This document shows positions 24,693 to 36,117 of a DNA stretch of 64,000 nucleotides, piece after piece (position 1 is the stretch's first letter; each line of letters starts with the position of its first letter). The notes beneath the pieces are model-generated. The model saw nothing but the letters and a program-made list of their open reading frames with translations. It had not been told where the DNA came from and searched no databases. The stretch is from the NCBI GenBank assembly GCA_020226215.1, contig CM035234.1:71937135-72001134 (forward strand), in the 5' to 3' direction. The position numbers and the translations under genes are program-made. The stretch is from Sindora glabra (lineage: Eukaryota; Streptophyta; Magnoliopsida; Fabales; Fabaceae).

Positions 24693-26629
24693 ATCACTGA
24701 AGTGGAGGTGTAAATCCTTAGAAGAAACTTTGAGAGATTCCAATACCTTTTCAATATTGAATACTACTAGTAGAGGAATTACAAGAGATTTTAATTCCTT
24801 CCTAGAAGCTATCAAGCAATATAAAGGAATTACCAGTATAAGATAACCATTTTTCCTTTTATTTAGTGTAAGGATAGTATGTATGTTCATTGTAAATAAA
24901 AAGTCCATTGTTCATTGTAAATAATAGTTTTTCATTGTAAATGATTATGTACTAATATGGAAATAAATAACATGGTAGAATAAGTTTTTGTAATAGATTG
25001 TCTCCTTTCTCATATATTTCATTTACATTTAATATGTTGTTGTTTATATCTATTTAATTGTATAAGAAAAATGCCATAATACAAAAAGAGAATAAATGCT
25101 ACCAATTCAATTAAAGTAAGTTCAATTAAAAATAAAATAGACCAGTTCATAAAATGATGTTGGTGTTCTTACTAGATTTAAAATTAATTTACAAAATTAT
25201 TGTATTTTGAATTATAGTGTAATATATATTTGTGATGTATATGTTTAGTATCTACTATTGGTCTAATGTCTATAAGGTGTATTTAGCTATTTTGGAAAGG
25301 TGCTAGATTTGTTTAGGAATGGTTATGGAAAAAGTCATAAAAATAAAGGAAATATGCTTTTTTAATATCAAGATGTTAATTTTTATTTAGTAACTAATGC
25401 TAAATATTACTAAATGAGACAATGTCATTGTATTTAAGACAATAGTGTTTTAACTTAACCAATGTCTCTTATAAGCTTAAATGTCAATTGTTTGTGCTAA
25501 CCAATGTGAAAACCTAGACTCCATGCGTGAATTGAAAATGAAAAGGTTAAACATGATGTAAGTTGAAAATAAAAATATTAAAGCATGATGCCATTTGTAA
25601 ATCTCATTCTAAAACTCTTCTAACCTTAAAATTCTTTGGATGCCATTTGCAAATATTATCTCAAAGCTCTTTTAACCTTAAAATTCTTTGTCTAATAAGA
25701 TATGTTCGCTTTCTAACATTAAAGTTCTTCTATTTATTTTTACATTTTTTGCTCACTAATTACCTTTCAAGATTGAAGATCTATTAGCTTATTGTTAAAT
25801 ATTTGTGAATGTGCATTCTATAAAAAATGTAAAATATAAAAGTAAGGATTCATTAAGTTCTTTTATTTGTTCTTGCAATTTAGTTTCTTTTTTTTCATAA
25901 TCAACCATGTTTATTGCTTAGCTATCATTTTGATAAAGTAGTTTCAAGTTTGTATAGGTTAAAATTTTGATGTTATTTATCATTTTTAGCATTTTATAAT
26001 ATTATATATTATTTATTCATATGAAAATATGTAATATTATATACCAATTTTTCATGAATGCTCATTGTATCTATAGGTATTATATTCAAGAGATTTTTTT
26101 AAGGAGTGCATATCTCATATATTAAGCAATGAGTATCATAATAGATTAGTAAAGCACTTACCTCTAATTGGAGTATTTTATATAAACTTTCACCATTTTC
26201 AATCTTTTCAATTTATTCTTTAAAATTGTTAAAATTAGGATTCTATAAAGTTATAAGAAATGTTGATTTCTATTTCTAGTTAGGGATATAAAGGGATGGG
26301 GTTAGGCTTTGGAATGAAGGAGTGAGGAATGGAAGGATGGGCTAGTCTATTTGAGGGGCATACCACATCGGTTATGAAAATAAATTGATATAGTGTTATG
26401 AAAATTTAATGTTAGTTGTTTAAAAATAAATGATGTTTAGTGTTATTTTCCACAATTATACAAAATTAAATGACTTTGATTATTTTCAATAAAAAAAATA
26501 ATTTAATTGTTATATTTTATGATAGTTTCAAAATCAATATTAAAAGTGCATATACAATGATACTCAATTACATGTTAGTCAATTTTTGATGTGTAATCCC
26601 CTGAATGCTCAATGTTAATAAGCTAATTT
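24693..26629. other. Repeat-derived AT-rich DNA, no gene
   Basis: It starts with the host repeat also seen at about 18.0 kb, then 'TTCATTGTAAATAA' repeated three times at 24,885-24,945, then CACTA-type phrases. Small open stretches (24,669-24,908 minus and 25,563-25,787 plus) are products of the repeats. Confidence 0.45.
25587..25690. repeat. Two tandem 52-bp units
   Basis: 'GATGCCATTTG.AAAT' through 'AACCTTAAAATTCTTTG' is present twice head to tail (25,587-25,638 and 25,639-25,690) with few differences. Confidence 0.8.
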
Positions 26630-26635
26630 GTAGTG
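26615..26635. mobile_element. CACTA right terminus abutting element D
   Basis: The minus strand from 26635 reads CACTACAAATTAGCTTATTA. The sequence leading to it is homologous to that before 28,019, so both are right ends of the same subfamily. One base further begins the left part of another copy (GCAAATAGATGTTAG at 26,639), giving a tail-to-head junction. Confidence 0.55.
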
Positions 26636-26636
26636 G

Positions 26637-28019
26637 TGCAAATAGATGTTAGTTTACATTATGTCCAATGTTTATTTGGATATCGTGACATTTTTTAAAC
26701 TATTGAGAAACTTAAGATGATATGTTATCAATATAACTGATGTCCATTTAGGCACAATGACATTTTTTAAATTATTAAAAATCTTAAGACATCAATTTTT
26801 ATATCATCGAGGTCCAAAAATATTGTAAAAGTTTGATGAGAAACATCAAACTTTAACACATCAATTTTGAACTTATTCAACGTCTAAAGTTATGACATTT
26901 TTTTAAGTTTGGGAAACTATAAAAACTTAAAGACATCAATTTTTTATTGAATCGATGTCAAAATGTATGCACTTAAAGGTTGCTTGAAAAATGAGGAAAC
27001 CAACAATGTCATTGATTTTTTTTATATAATTGACATCTAAAGACACTACAAAAGTCTAGAAAGAAAATATCAAATTTTAATACATCAATTTTGAACTAAA
27101 AATGATATCTAAAGTTATAATATTTTAAAGGTCAGGGAAACTGGAAAAACTTAATATGTTGGTTTTGTACATAATCATCATTTAAAAGCATTTCAAGCAT
27201 TTTGCTAGAGAAATTTTGAATGTTTACAAATTGGTTTTAGACTAACTGATGTCTAATAGTATGAAAATTATCAATTTACTTAAAAAAAAGGTGATATATA
27301 AGATATTGATTTTTAAAATAACTAACATTTAAATTTATGGGAGTGAAGGCATTTTTGTGATATAAATAAAACATATCTCTTTTTTTTTCCTCAATATCAC
27401 TTTTACTCTCCTTCTTATTCATTTCCAAACTCAACTTTTGTCTCTATTCAACTCTATATATAGAACCCTAGATCTCACCTTATCCTCTACCATATGTCAA
27501 AAAGCTACTAATATTCATTTAACTAGCATTGAGTATACAGCAAATGCCTTATTTTAGGCCACTAGTCCAAAATATAAGATTTTCTTTTTTCTTGTTTTTA
27601 TTTCTCTAATTTTTTTGTGTAAGTTTTCTTGAGAAATTTTTATTTGCATTTCTGTTGTATAATTGACTTCTAAGATTGTGTATGGATTTTATATGCCTAT
27701 TATGTATTTGGAAAATGTGGCATAGAAGTTCGAAATTACCCAATAATGATAAAAATGGAGAAAAAAATGAAAAAAAGGTGTATGAAAACTATTTTTTTTG
27801 CAAATATTTCATGTCAATTTTTACATGAAATGTAATATATATATTTAAAAGAATAGACATTAGGTTTTTAATAGAAAATTGACGTAATAACTCTTATTCA
27901 CATCGATTTGTATAACTTAAGTCATAGTATATTTACTATGATGCTCAATAAGATGTTAGCCAAAAATTGACATGTAATCCATCAAATAACTGACATCAAT
28001 TAGCTATTTTATAATAGTA
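26637..28019. mobile_element. CACTA element D (worn ends)
   Basis: The left end lacks a clean CACTACT but continues GCAAATAGATGTTAG as in element B2. The right end has decayed to the equivalent of 'ATAATAGTA'. The interior has at least five units of a roughly 95-bp subterminal repeat ('GACATTTTTTAAA.TATTGA.AAACTTAAGACATCAATTTT'), continuing more loosely to 27,330. Length is similar to element B2. No coding frame. Confidence 0.55.
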
Positions 28020-28077
28020 TTTCTTTATATTTTTAAATATTGATAAATTATTTAACTTTATTTGGTAGTGATATATA

Positions 28078-28119
28078 TGTGTGTGTGTGTGCGCGTGTGC
28101 GTGCGCGTGCGTGTGTATG
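28078..28119. repeat. (GT)n/(GC)n microsatellite
   Basis: Alternating purine-pyrimidine tract of GT with interspersed GC steps. Such tracts can adopt Z-DNA. Confidence 0.9.
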
Positions 28120-29266
28120 CTTATCAACATTGTGTTAGCTTATTTCATCACTAAGTTTAACCTTGTATTATTCTTTATTAGGTTTGATGATACTTTTAAG
28201 ATTTAATTCTTCTCAAGATATTTGGTAATAATGATTGTTTGGTAGTGATATTTTTGTCATTGCACTCTCTTGCAGTGATATGAGGATTTATGATTATTAT
28301 ATCATAGAGTAAATCTTGTTTGTGCCCTACCTATTTAAAATTTTATGTAGTTACAAATAATGATGACAATGATGATGATGATGCAATTGCATTTATGAAG
28401 TTACAAATTATAATATATTTATTTTATACATAATATTCAAACAAAGTTTTAACTCCTTGTCACAAAAATTATGATTTTTATGAAATTCCTTTTTGAAAAA
28501 AATTTACAAATAAAATCTCCTAATGCATTTGGATACATATATTGCCTTAAATTTTTTTTCTGGGTGGCATATAACTTAGGTTAAGAGGTTGCAACTTTAT
28601 CATAAAATTTTGGAAATATTTTATTAGAAGTTGTAATACAAACAGTCCCTATACTTAATACAAAATATCTGAGGTTGCATGAAAAAGTTGCAAATTACAG
28701 TAAAAATTGTTAGACATAGTGAAAAACTTCCCGGAAGTCTTGCTAGTGCACCAAAGCAAATTTCCTTAGCATAAAATCCTGCCCAATAGGCTGTCATACA
28801 TTACTATTAGCTACTGAGATTAATCTCCCTATTAACAATAATTTGGTACATCAATCATTGACAGATTACCTTAAAAGCCCAGATATGACAAAATTGCAAA
28901 ATGATTGATTGGCTAAACTGGAGAACCAAATAAATTAGATGCTTATATCTGAAGATAAACAACATAAAATGACAACACAAACGAGAATTTCTGGGCCATA
29001 TGTTACATGTTGTAGCAGTGTTTGTATTGGATTCTTCTTCACTTCATCCGTCATCATTTCAAGTCCCCTCTCTTTCCCTCATCGACGTGTGAAAAATCCC
29101 AAATACCCTCCATTTCTGTCATTTTCTTGCCCAACTTGCGGCCTAATAATTTGGCAGGCCAATACAAATTTTTGACAAAAAAGAAATCCCCATTCTCACA
29201 ATACCATTTTCATCTAGTTCTTCTGCTTTATCAGGAAATTTGGTGGAAGATTTTCCTCGATTTTCC
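28120..29266. other. Upstream region of the small gene, no element seen
   Basis: From about 28,740 the sequence becomes less AT-biased and lacks TE motifs, unlike the DNA to its left. A pyrimidine-rich tract precedes the start codon of the following gene. ORFs at 28,939-29,175 and 29,022-29,303 overlap each other and the gene and look like shadows or 5' leader. Confidence 0.4.
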
Positions 29267-29500
29267 ATGGAAAATAAATCGCTTTCTGTTTCTCCTTCTG
29301 TAGTTCCTACTATTTCTAATCCAGATGATGGAATTTTCTTCTCTGGGGATCGGAAGTTTGCACAAAATGGTGAGATTTTGCTGCTGGTTCTTGTCCTGTT
29401 TTTTGGGTTATTTCTTGTGATTCTAGTTGTTATGTTGTATATAAAGCGAGTTCGGGATCTTTCTGAAAAGGAAGAAGGGTTCAAATCTGAGGCTTCTTAG
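29267..29500 (+). CDS. Small single-pass membrane protein, unknown function
   Basis: A 77-residue frame starts at ATG 29267 (context TCCATGG, favourable in plants) and ends TAG 29498-29500. The upstream in-frame sequence has no better ATG. Residues 1-35 are polar and Ser/Pro-rich. Residues 37-58 are a strong hydrophobic segment (start ILLLVLVLFFG). Then come basic residues IKRVR and a charged tail ending KSEAS, so the C-terminus is probably cytosolic. It lies in the only stretch with gene-like composition. The layout (polar start, one membrane helix, short basic collar) resembles the N-terminus of ATL RING-H2 ubiquitin ligases, but no RING cysteines follow. In another frame just after the stop, 29,500-29,540 reads GWEQALECQPVF, faintly like the ATL 'GLD' motif. 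It may be a truncated ATL-like gene or an independent small gene. Confidence 0.45.
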   Translation: MENKSLSVSPSVVPTISNPDDGIFFSGDRKFAQNGEILLLVLVLFFGLFLVILVVMLYIKRVRDLSEKEEGFKSEAS

Positions 29501-29800
29501 GCTGGGAGCAAGCACTGGAATGCCAGCCAGTTTTCTTAAATTTCCATGTAACATGCTGTGTCCCACATGGGAGAGAATCTGGTTTTGGGGTGTTGAGAGT
29601 TTGATTAGGTCACTTGTTCATTGTTTGCTGCGGCAATATTAAGATTGTAGGTATAAACCTAAGCACACAAGCATGGCTTAAATGATTAGCAATCCTACCT
29701 GCAGAGGATCCAGGTCTGCCACTTCAGATTGGCTTGGTATGGTGATAATATAATTTGTAATTCTTCTTCCAAATAAATTGTGTGCTGTTTTTAATTTTTC
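29501..29800 (+). other. Probable 3' flank of the small gene
   Basis: Moderate GC content, no open frame in line with the gene, and no TE motif. It may be 3' UTR or the frameshifted remainder of a longer gene. No clear poly(A) signal was assigned. Confidence 0.3.
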
Positions 29801-30654
29801 CAATACGTTTTACCTTCTACAAGGTTAAATATTCCACGATTGAATTATAGTTAATATATTGAAATTTATACCTTTAATTATAATTTCACACAGTAACGAC
29901 AAGGATGGCAGAAGTCACAGCCCCTTCCCAGAATCTTGATGTCGTTACATTTGTGTCCGGCAATTCTGGATTGATCTTTGAGGCTTCAACATGAACGATT
30001 ATATTTTACATATTTACCTATAATTTTACTAATTATAATAAGGAGTCATTTGATTTACACATGAAGTAACTTTTTATAGAAAATTAAATTTTTTTAAAAA
30101 AATTTTTTATGTGAATTTTTTTAGAAAATATTTAAAGTTATTTAGTTGATATATTAAAAGTGACATTTCTTAAGAAATAATTTCCTATATCTTATTTGGT
30201 TCAATTTTAAATATTTTAAAAAATATTAATAAAATGACTATTATATCTCTAATATTATTACAGTATAAAATAATAAATTTTTATTGTTATTAATTAAATT
30301 TAATAAAAATAATTTTATTATTATATTTATAAATAATATGAAAAATAGAATTTACCTGTAGAAGAAGTGAATAAGTAATCTTTTATATTTTGTGGGAAGT
30401 AAAATTTTTAAAAAAATCCTATTTATTATAATTTATAAGATAATGATCAATTAAATAATTTATTAATTTTTTACTCTTGAAAATAGAACTTACCATTCTA
30501 TTAAAACGAACCGAACAATCTTTTAAGTATAACTGCAGTTCTCCTCCTAAAAAAAAAAAGTAGTTTTAAAAGCAGTGGGGGTCCATGCGATAGAATTCTA
30601 CTGTAGTGTTGTCGTTTCGCTAGTTTTGACGATCTCACTTTTGCCGTGAGTTTA

Positions 30655-30673
30655 TCTCTCTCTCTCTCTCTCT
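30655..30673. repeat. (TC)n microsatellite
   Basis: Nine or more TC units followed by TTTCGCGG. Confidence 0.9.
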
Positions 30674-31800
30674 TTCGCGGTTAGTTTGTTCTGTAATGAC
30701 GATGACATCAATATTCTTTCTCATTGTATCTAACAATTCACGGTCACAATGACTCGGTTGCCGGTTGAAACTATGTCAGCAACTTAAAAATATATTATAT
30801 ATATAGTTTCAATTAATATATATATGTTTAGATATATTTTAATTTTTTTAAAAATGGGTTTTAATAATTATATGATTTTTCCTGTTTTTAAGATTTAGAA
30901 TCATAATTTTTAAAAAACAGATCATAAAAATAGTTTTCAAAAAAGAACTTTTAGATATGTTTTTATTTTTATTTTTAGAAACTGTTTTAAAAAATTACTT
31001 TTAAAACTTTTATTTTTCAAAAATTATTTTTGAATTTAAGAAAAATAAAGAATGAAAGTTTATGTTACAAATAAAGAAAGATTTCATCTAATTATAGAAT
31101 TAATATTAAGAATAAAAAATAAGTTAAGAAAATACATAAAAATTATTCCTTTTTTCATTTTTAATTTATATATTTAGATTTATAATTTTTCAAAATAGAT
31201 GATAAAAACAGTTATTAAATAGAAATTTTTGTTTTTAAAAACTAAAAAAAATTAAGTAACCAGAGCTTTTATTTTTAAAAACAGTAAATATACGGAGCCA
31301 AAATAATTTCTAAATCCAAACCGTATTGGCTGTTGGACCTGTAGACCTGCTGGCCAGTAAATCCATTTGAAGCCACTAGATTGAGACAGGTTTGTTGTGG
31401 AGAGTAATTCCACCGTTCCCTCCACTCAATTTGATATTTAATTAATTTTATTAAATTTGTATCAGATTCGATTGATTCATGAGTAGCTTAATTTTAATTC
31501 CATATTATATCTTTATAAATATATTATAATATTTAATTAAAAATTAATTTATTTTAATAATTTTTAATTTATATTATTTAATAATATTAAATACAGAAAA
31601 TTACATCTTGATCAAATTTATTTTTCATCCAAAAGTTAACATAAAATTTATGTATGTAATTTTTATTTTTCAGAAATTTGATTCAATTTGATATTTATTC
31701 AGAACTAAATTACTTCACAAAAAATTTAATTTTATTGGTGATTTGTTTTTTACAATTTAGCTCACAATTACTCAATAAAAGCTACTGCAAATAGGATTTT

Positions 31801-31812
31801 GGGGGGGGGGGG
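31801..31812. repeat. G12 homopolymer
   Basis: Twelve consecutive G in very AT-rich DNA, preceded by TTTT and followed by TAAACGG. The length is likely variable or uncertain in sequencing. Confidence 0.95.
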
Positions 31813-33922
31813 TAAACGGATTCTAGATGTATATTAAATTGAGTCAAAATTTAATAAAATAAAATTTAAAAGCAATGCACATGAGTTTTTTTTTTTTTTT
31901 GGGATAAAATTTTGGATGGAATATATTTTAACTGGGATTGAAAGTACATGTGAGTGAATTATAACACTTAAATTACATGTAAATTAAGTGAAAAAGAATA
32001 AACTTATAGATGAGTAAAATTTATTTTTTATTAAAAATTAAATATTTATTTGAAAATACACTATTATTATTTGATTAACTAAAATATGAAAGAATTAAAC
32101 TTTTAGCTCTGCTAATTCTTACTTAACTTATAGCAGACAATTTGCCTACTTGTAATTTATAATATTAACCCCGTGTATCTAAATTTTTTCCATCTAATTT
32201 TTAATGATATGTTTCATAGTAAATGAATTAAGTAAATTCGGAGGAAATTATAAAGCAGAAAATTAAAATTTTTTTTCATAATTATATCAATTAATATTTA
32301 GTATTCTCAGTTAGACTAAAAAATATGTATTAGCCCTGCCTCTTTAGATTTATAATTTATATATTATTGTTATATACTTTATAAAATTATCCAATATAGA
32401 ATACATGAATTTTGTTGTCTAGAAACATTAAAAGTTTTAGTTAATTTTTTTTACACATACCATCTATTGTAATAGATTTTTTTTTCAATTAATGTGTGCT
32501 ATTAAAATAAAAAGAAAATTAAGACTCTATATTGAGAGCTTCTTATGTCAATTTACATAAATATAAAAAAATTATACTTTAACTACATGTATTTTTGTCC
32601 TATTTCACTTAACTTGCCTATTATGAGTTTTTTTTGGTTTAAAAATTATATGAAAAAATTAGATGGGAAAAATGTTAATAGTAAAAAGCATATGCGAGCA
32701 AATTCTAATACTTAAAAATACAAATATATCAACTAAAAATTCACAAAATCATGTATGAATGAAATATAATTTTCTTTCAAATATATATTAATTTGAGCTT
32801 AAGTTGAGAACACATTCTATTTTAAATAAAAATACATCAGAATCTGCATAAATTCTAGCCAATGAAGCATTTAGCGGATTGGCACTTTTTATTGATTTTT
32901 TTTTAAAGCAACAGTGAATTTGAAAAGTGAGATTCATGGATTGAATAAGAATTTACGCTAAGTTTGTGAACTTCGTTTATTACACGTCATGAGTTAGTGT
33001 TTTTCTTTTATTATTATTGTTTTTATTGTTGAATCATTTCTGTTATATTATTTTTTTCATTTTTACCTGGATTTTTACTTTATCATTTTTATTTTTTTTA
33101 TCATAAAGCACATTATTGTAAAATACTATTATATATGTGTATCTATCTAATATGTTTAAAATTTAAACCCGTTCTACCAACGAATGACTTATATTTCACA
33201 TAAAACTCATTCATTTTCAAAAGAAGTTTTCACGAGCGGATCCTTTTACTTTTGGGGGAAAAAAATGAAGCTTATGTCAAAAGCCATATACATGATTTAA
33301 GCAACAAATAAACCATTTCATTAATAAAGTTTGAACGTCGAGATCCCTTAAACTTCACGTTGCGTGTTAAAACTAGGACATTAGCCTTCCAGCCTATCGG
33401 GAGTGTACAACATAAAAAAAAAAAAAAACCCAAAACCGGATCTTTTCTCAATTTCTTATTTTGATAATCTTCTTTGATTTGAGATAAAGAAGAACTCAAT
33501 CTCCACCTTTTTTGACCTACAAATTTTTTATTAAAAAATTGTTGGGTATAATCTTTCAAATTTTTAGTTTGTAACAGATAAGACGTCGATGCACATCCTT
33601 TCTTCAAAATTACCTTTCACTAAACTAGCCCATGAGATTTTATTGATCTGCTCTAAGCTTATAAATTGCAATACATAATAATAGTATTATTGTTGTATTA
33701 AGTTTAGCATGTAATAATAATTTTTTTGCAAATTTGTTATATAATAATCGTATTTCTCTTATATTTCTTAATGTCAAATCATAATCACAATTGTAATCAT
33801 ATTCACCTGAGTTTCTTTGAGTAGTTAATCCCACACAAATTTATTTTTCTTAATTTCAAATCTTAATCACGATAAAAAAAAAAGGTGTACGTACCTGTGA
33901 CCTCTTATGCAATTTCTCTAAC

Positions 33923-34442
33923 AATTAGAAATTTTAATATGGTGCTACTTTAATTTACAAATAACAAATAATATTATTCTTTAGTTATGTAAGCTCAAAA
34001 TAAATTGGCTATATGTATTAGGCTTTATATAGTATTATGGTTCAAATATGGATTGATTGAGCATTAATTCTGTGATAAGCAAGATTTATAACCTAACTTA
34101 GTTATTTTAATGAAGTCCATTGCCTTTGGTAATGATCCTGTCTGTGTTGTCCCATAGGTGTACAAACTTTGTTCTTCTCTTCATAAAGAGAGAAAGAGAA
34201 GTTATCATAGAGGGAGATCAAATTTTATAACGAAATAACACCATTGATGATTACAAGAATCCTGATTAAGGAGAGGTTTTAAACGAAGGTTGAACAATTG
34301 GTGAATTGAAGGTGTTAAATTGACCATTCAAGTATTTATAGTATTAATTTTATACAATTGAATTGGCTCTTCATCTTTGTTCATGATGTAATTGGAAGCC
34401 GAAATTTGGGGTTTCATCTTTAATTAAAATTATTCTTGCCAT
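33923..34442 (+). repeat. 5' LTR of copia-1
   Basis: About 520 bp, colinear with 42,806-43,351. Shared blocks include 'TACAAACTTTGTTCTTCTCT', 'AATAACACCATT.ATGAT', 'GTTGAACAATT.GTGAATT', 'TATTTATAGTATTAATTTTA' and 'CTCTTCATCTTTGTTCATG'. The TG start has become AA. The numerous differences between the two LTRs mean the insertion is old. Confidence 0.8.
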
Positions 34443-34443
34443 T

Positions 34444-34456
34444 CGTATCGAAGTCA
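34444..34456 (+). promoter_or_regulatory. Remnant primer binding site (initiator tRNA-Met type)
   Basis: TCGTATCGAAGTC follows the LTR by one base and resembles TGGTATCAGAGCC, the usual copia site complementary to the 3' end of initiator tRNA-Met. The downstream AGGTT also fits. Several mismatches reflect decay. Confidence 0.5.
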
Positions 34457-36117
34457 GGTTGCGACTTCTAATCATAGCTGAATTTTGATGGAATTTTATG
34501 TAAAATTTTTATTCTCTCTCTCTCTCTTTCTGTGATTTGTGCTATGTGAGCAAATGCATATAGTTTTATGAATTAAATTTGCTGGACTTGTGTGTATATG
34601 AAAGCACATGCTTGAATCCATGTTTGTGAATTGCCATATGAATTTTCGGATTAAATTTCCAGTGTTGTTTTGCCGCATAGTAGTGATCTTAGAAGGTATC
34701 TGTTTTTCTGTGTGGTGGCATGGATCTGCATGGTTAACTTTTTGGAGGAACACAGAGCCCATTTGTTTAGAGAATATGGTTGCGGCTTTTATGGAATTAC
34801 ATGAAAGTTTAAATTTTCAAAAAATTTCAAGTTCTGCAAAAACATGTATGCCTTTTGATAGTGTTCAGTCTAGAGTCCTTTATGCTTCTGTTTTTATATG
34901 GATTTAGACCTTCTGAACTTAAACTTCCTGCCATACGTGTTTTCTGAAATTCTGGGTTCATTTTAGTTTTGGCTATCATGTCTTTCTGCAAAATTGGCCA
35001 CCATAGAATGTATAATTCTATGCCTTCATATGTTCATATGATTTTCCGACAAAGCCCATTATATATATATGTATATATATTTGAATTCTTTGGATGCATT
35101 CTCATAATGTGTGTGTCAATAAAGACAATCAATATCTGCCATATTATATTGGAGTTTTAGCATATTAGCATACTGAGTGTCTGCAGCAAGTTTTGAGTGT
35201 TGGTATTATTGGCTCTTATCTGCGTATTGAAGTATGTGAAGGCTAATTCGTAGTAGAAAATCTGTATTGAAATTTATAAATATGTTTCAGTGCAATGAAA
35301 ATTTACTTGATGTGCTGATGAAAGATTGATATATGCAGGTATGTTATTGGTAAGTTTTGTTGCCTTTTATATCTTTCTTGGTGATGAAAGTAAATGAGGT
35401 TGGCTGAGACATAGAGTTTAATGTGGCATTGTGTCATCATGAATTGCTTTTCATGCACGAATGTATGCCATCTTTGGGTTCTATGCCAATGGATATATTT
35501 GTGCACATTGAAATGCACCTTAGTATCCATGTCTGGGTTGTTATAAGGAATGAAAGCTCAATGGAATTTTTTATTTTCTCTAATCCATTATCCAATTTTT
35601 TTTTTTTTAGGATTTTGTTTAGTCAGATTGAAGCTTGTTTTTTCCAGAATAGTTCTAATCTCTTTAACGTGGCAAAATGGCAGGTAAAATCCCGGAAAAA
35701 TAGTGACATAACCATATGATGGTTATTTTTTAAATTAATAATTTTAGCAGTTTTTTTTTTTTGCCAAAATTATGATTTGGGTAAGCACATAAACATCTTT
35801 ACAGATTTTTTGAACCATTTTGAAGGATGAAAAAATGTTGAAATTGTGGAGCCCAAAAATTGCTAAATTTTTTGAAAGATTTTGACTATTTAGCATCCAA
35901 TTTTAAGCATGTTTTTGGATTAAAATTGAATAGGTCAATTGAGAACCACATCAAGGAGCGATTATGTAGCAAAATTACATTCTAAATCATGCGAAATGGT
36001 TTTTTTTTTGTGATCAGGTCATGAAATGGGTCAGGTGACCCGTTGCAAACCTAGCAAGTGAGGGAAGAAGATGACCAAGGCCATTTGTGCATGGACCACA
36101 TGCATAGTGTTAGGTTT
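34457..36117 (+). other. Leader region of copia-1, first part
   Basis: Long non-coding leader after the PBS. It has open stretches on both strands (34,496-34,762 minus, 34,608-34,907 plus, 35,303-35,530 minus, 35,423-35,719 plus) without family features. Near 36,010-36,065 'GGTCAGGTGACCCG...CAAACCTAGCAAGTGAG' matches the leader of copia-2 at about 53,300-53,335, which supports its identity. A (CT)n run lies at 34,513-34,529. Confidence 0.5.

Larger units (their letters stand above)
29801..33922. other. AT-rich spacer, no confident gene
   Basis: It includes possible MITE-like segments at about 30,045-30,523 (ends 'GGAGTCATTTGATTT' and, inverted, 'GATTGTTCGGTTCG'; weak match) and a low-complexity block at 30,780-31,310. 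The minus-strand frames 33,272-33,607 and 33,640-33,834 have no recognisable domain. They lie beside a copia LTR and are probably chance or old repeat. Confidence 0.4.

Noticed and set aside
28939..29303. Two overlapping plus-strand frames upstream of the small gene
   Set aside because: Different phases, low-complexity ends, no family features; more likely 5' leader.
29143..29484. 113-codon minus-strand frame opposite the small gene
   Set aside because: It overlaps the plus-strand candidate, which has a better start context and a clear membrane segment. Its own product has no recognisable features.
33272..33834. Two minus-strand frames of 111 and 64 codons
   Set aside because: No domain, a phenylalanine run from a poly(A) tract, and no gene-like surroundings.
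34496..35719. Several frames of 63-99 codons on both strands
   Set aside because: They lie in the copia-1 leader, overlap one another on opposite strands and show no motif. Kept only as a note in the leader entry.
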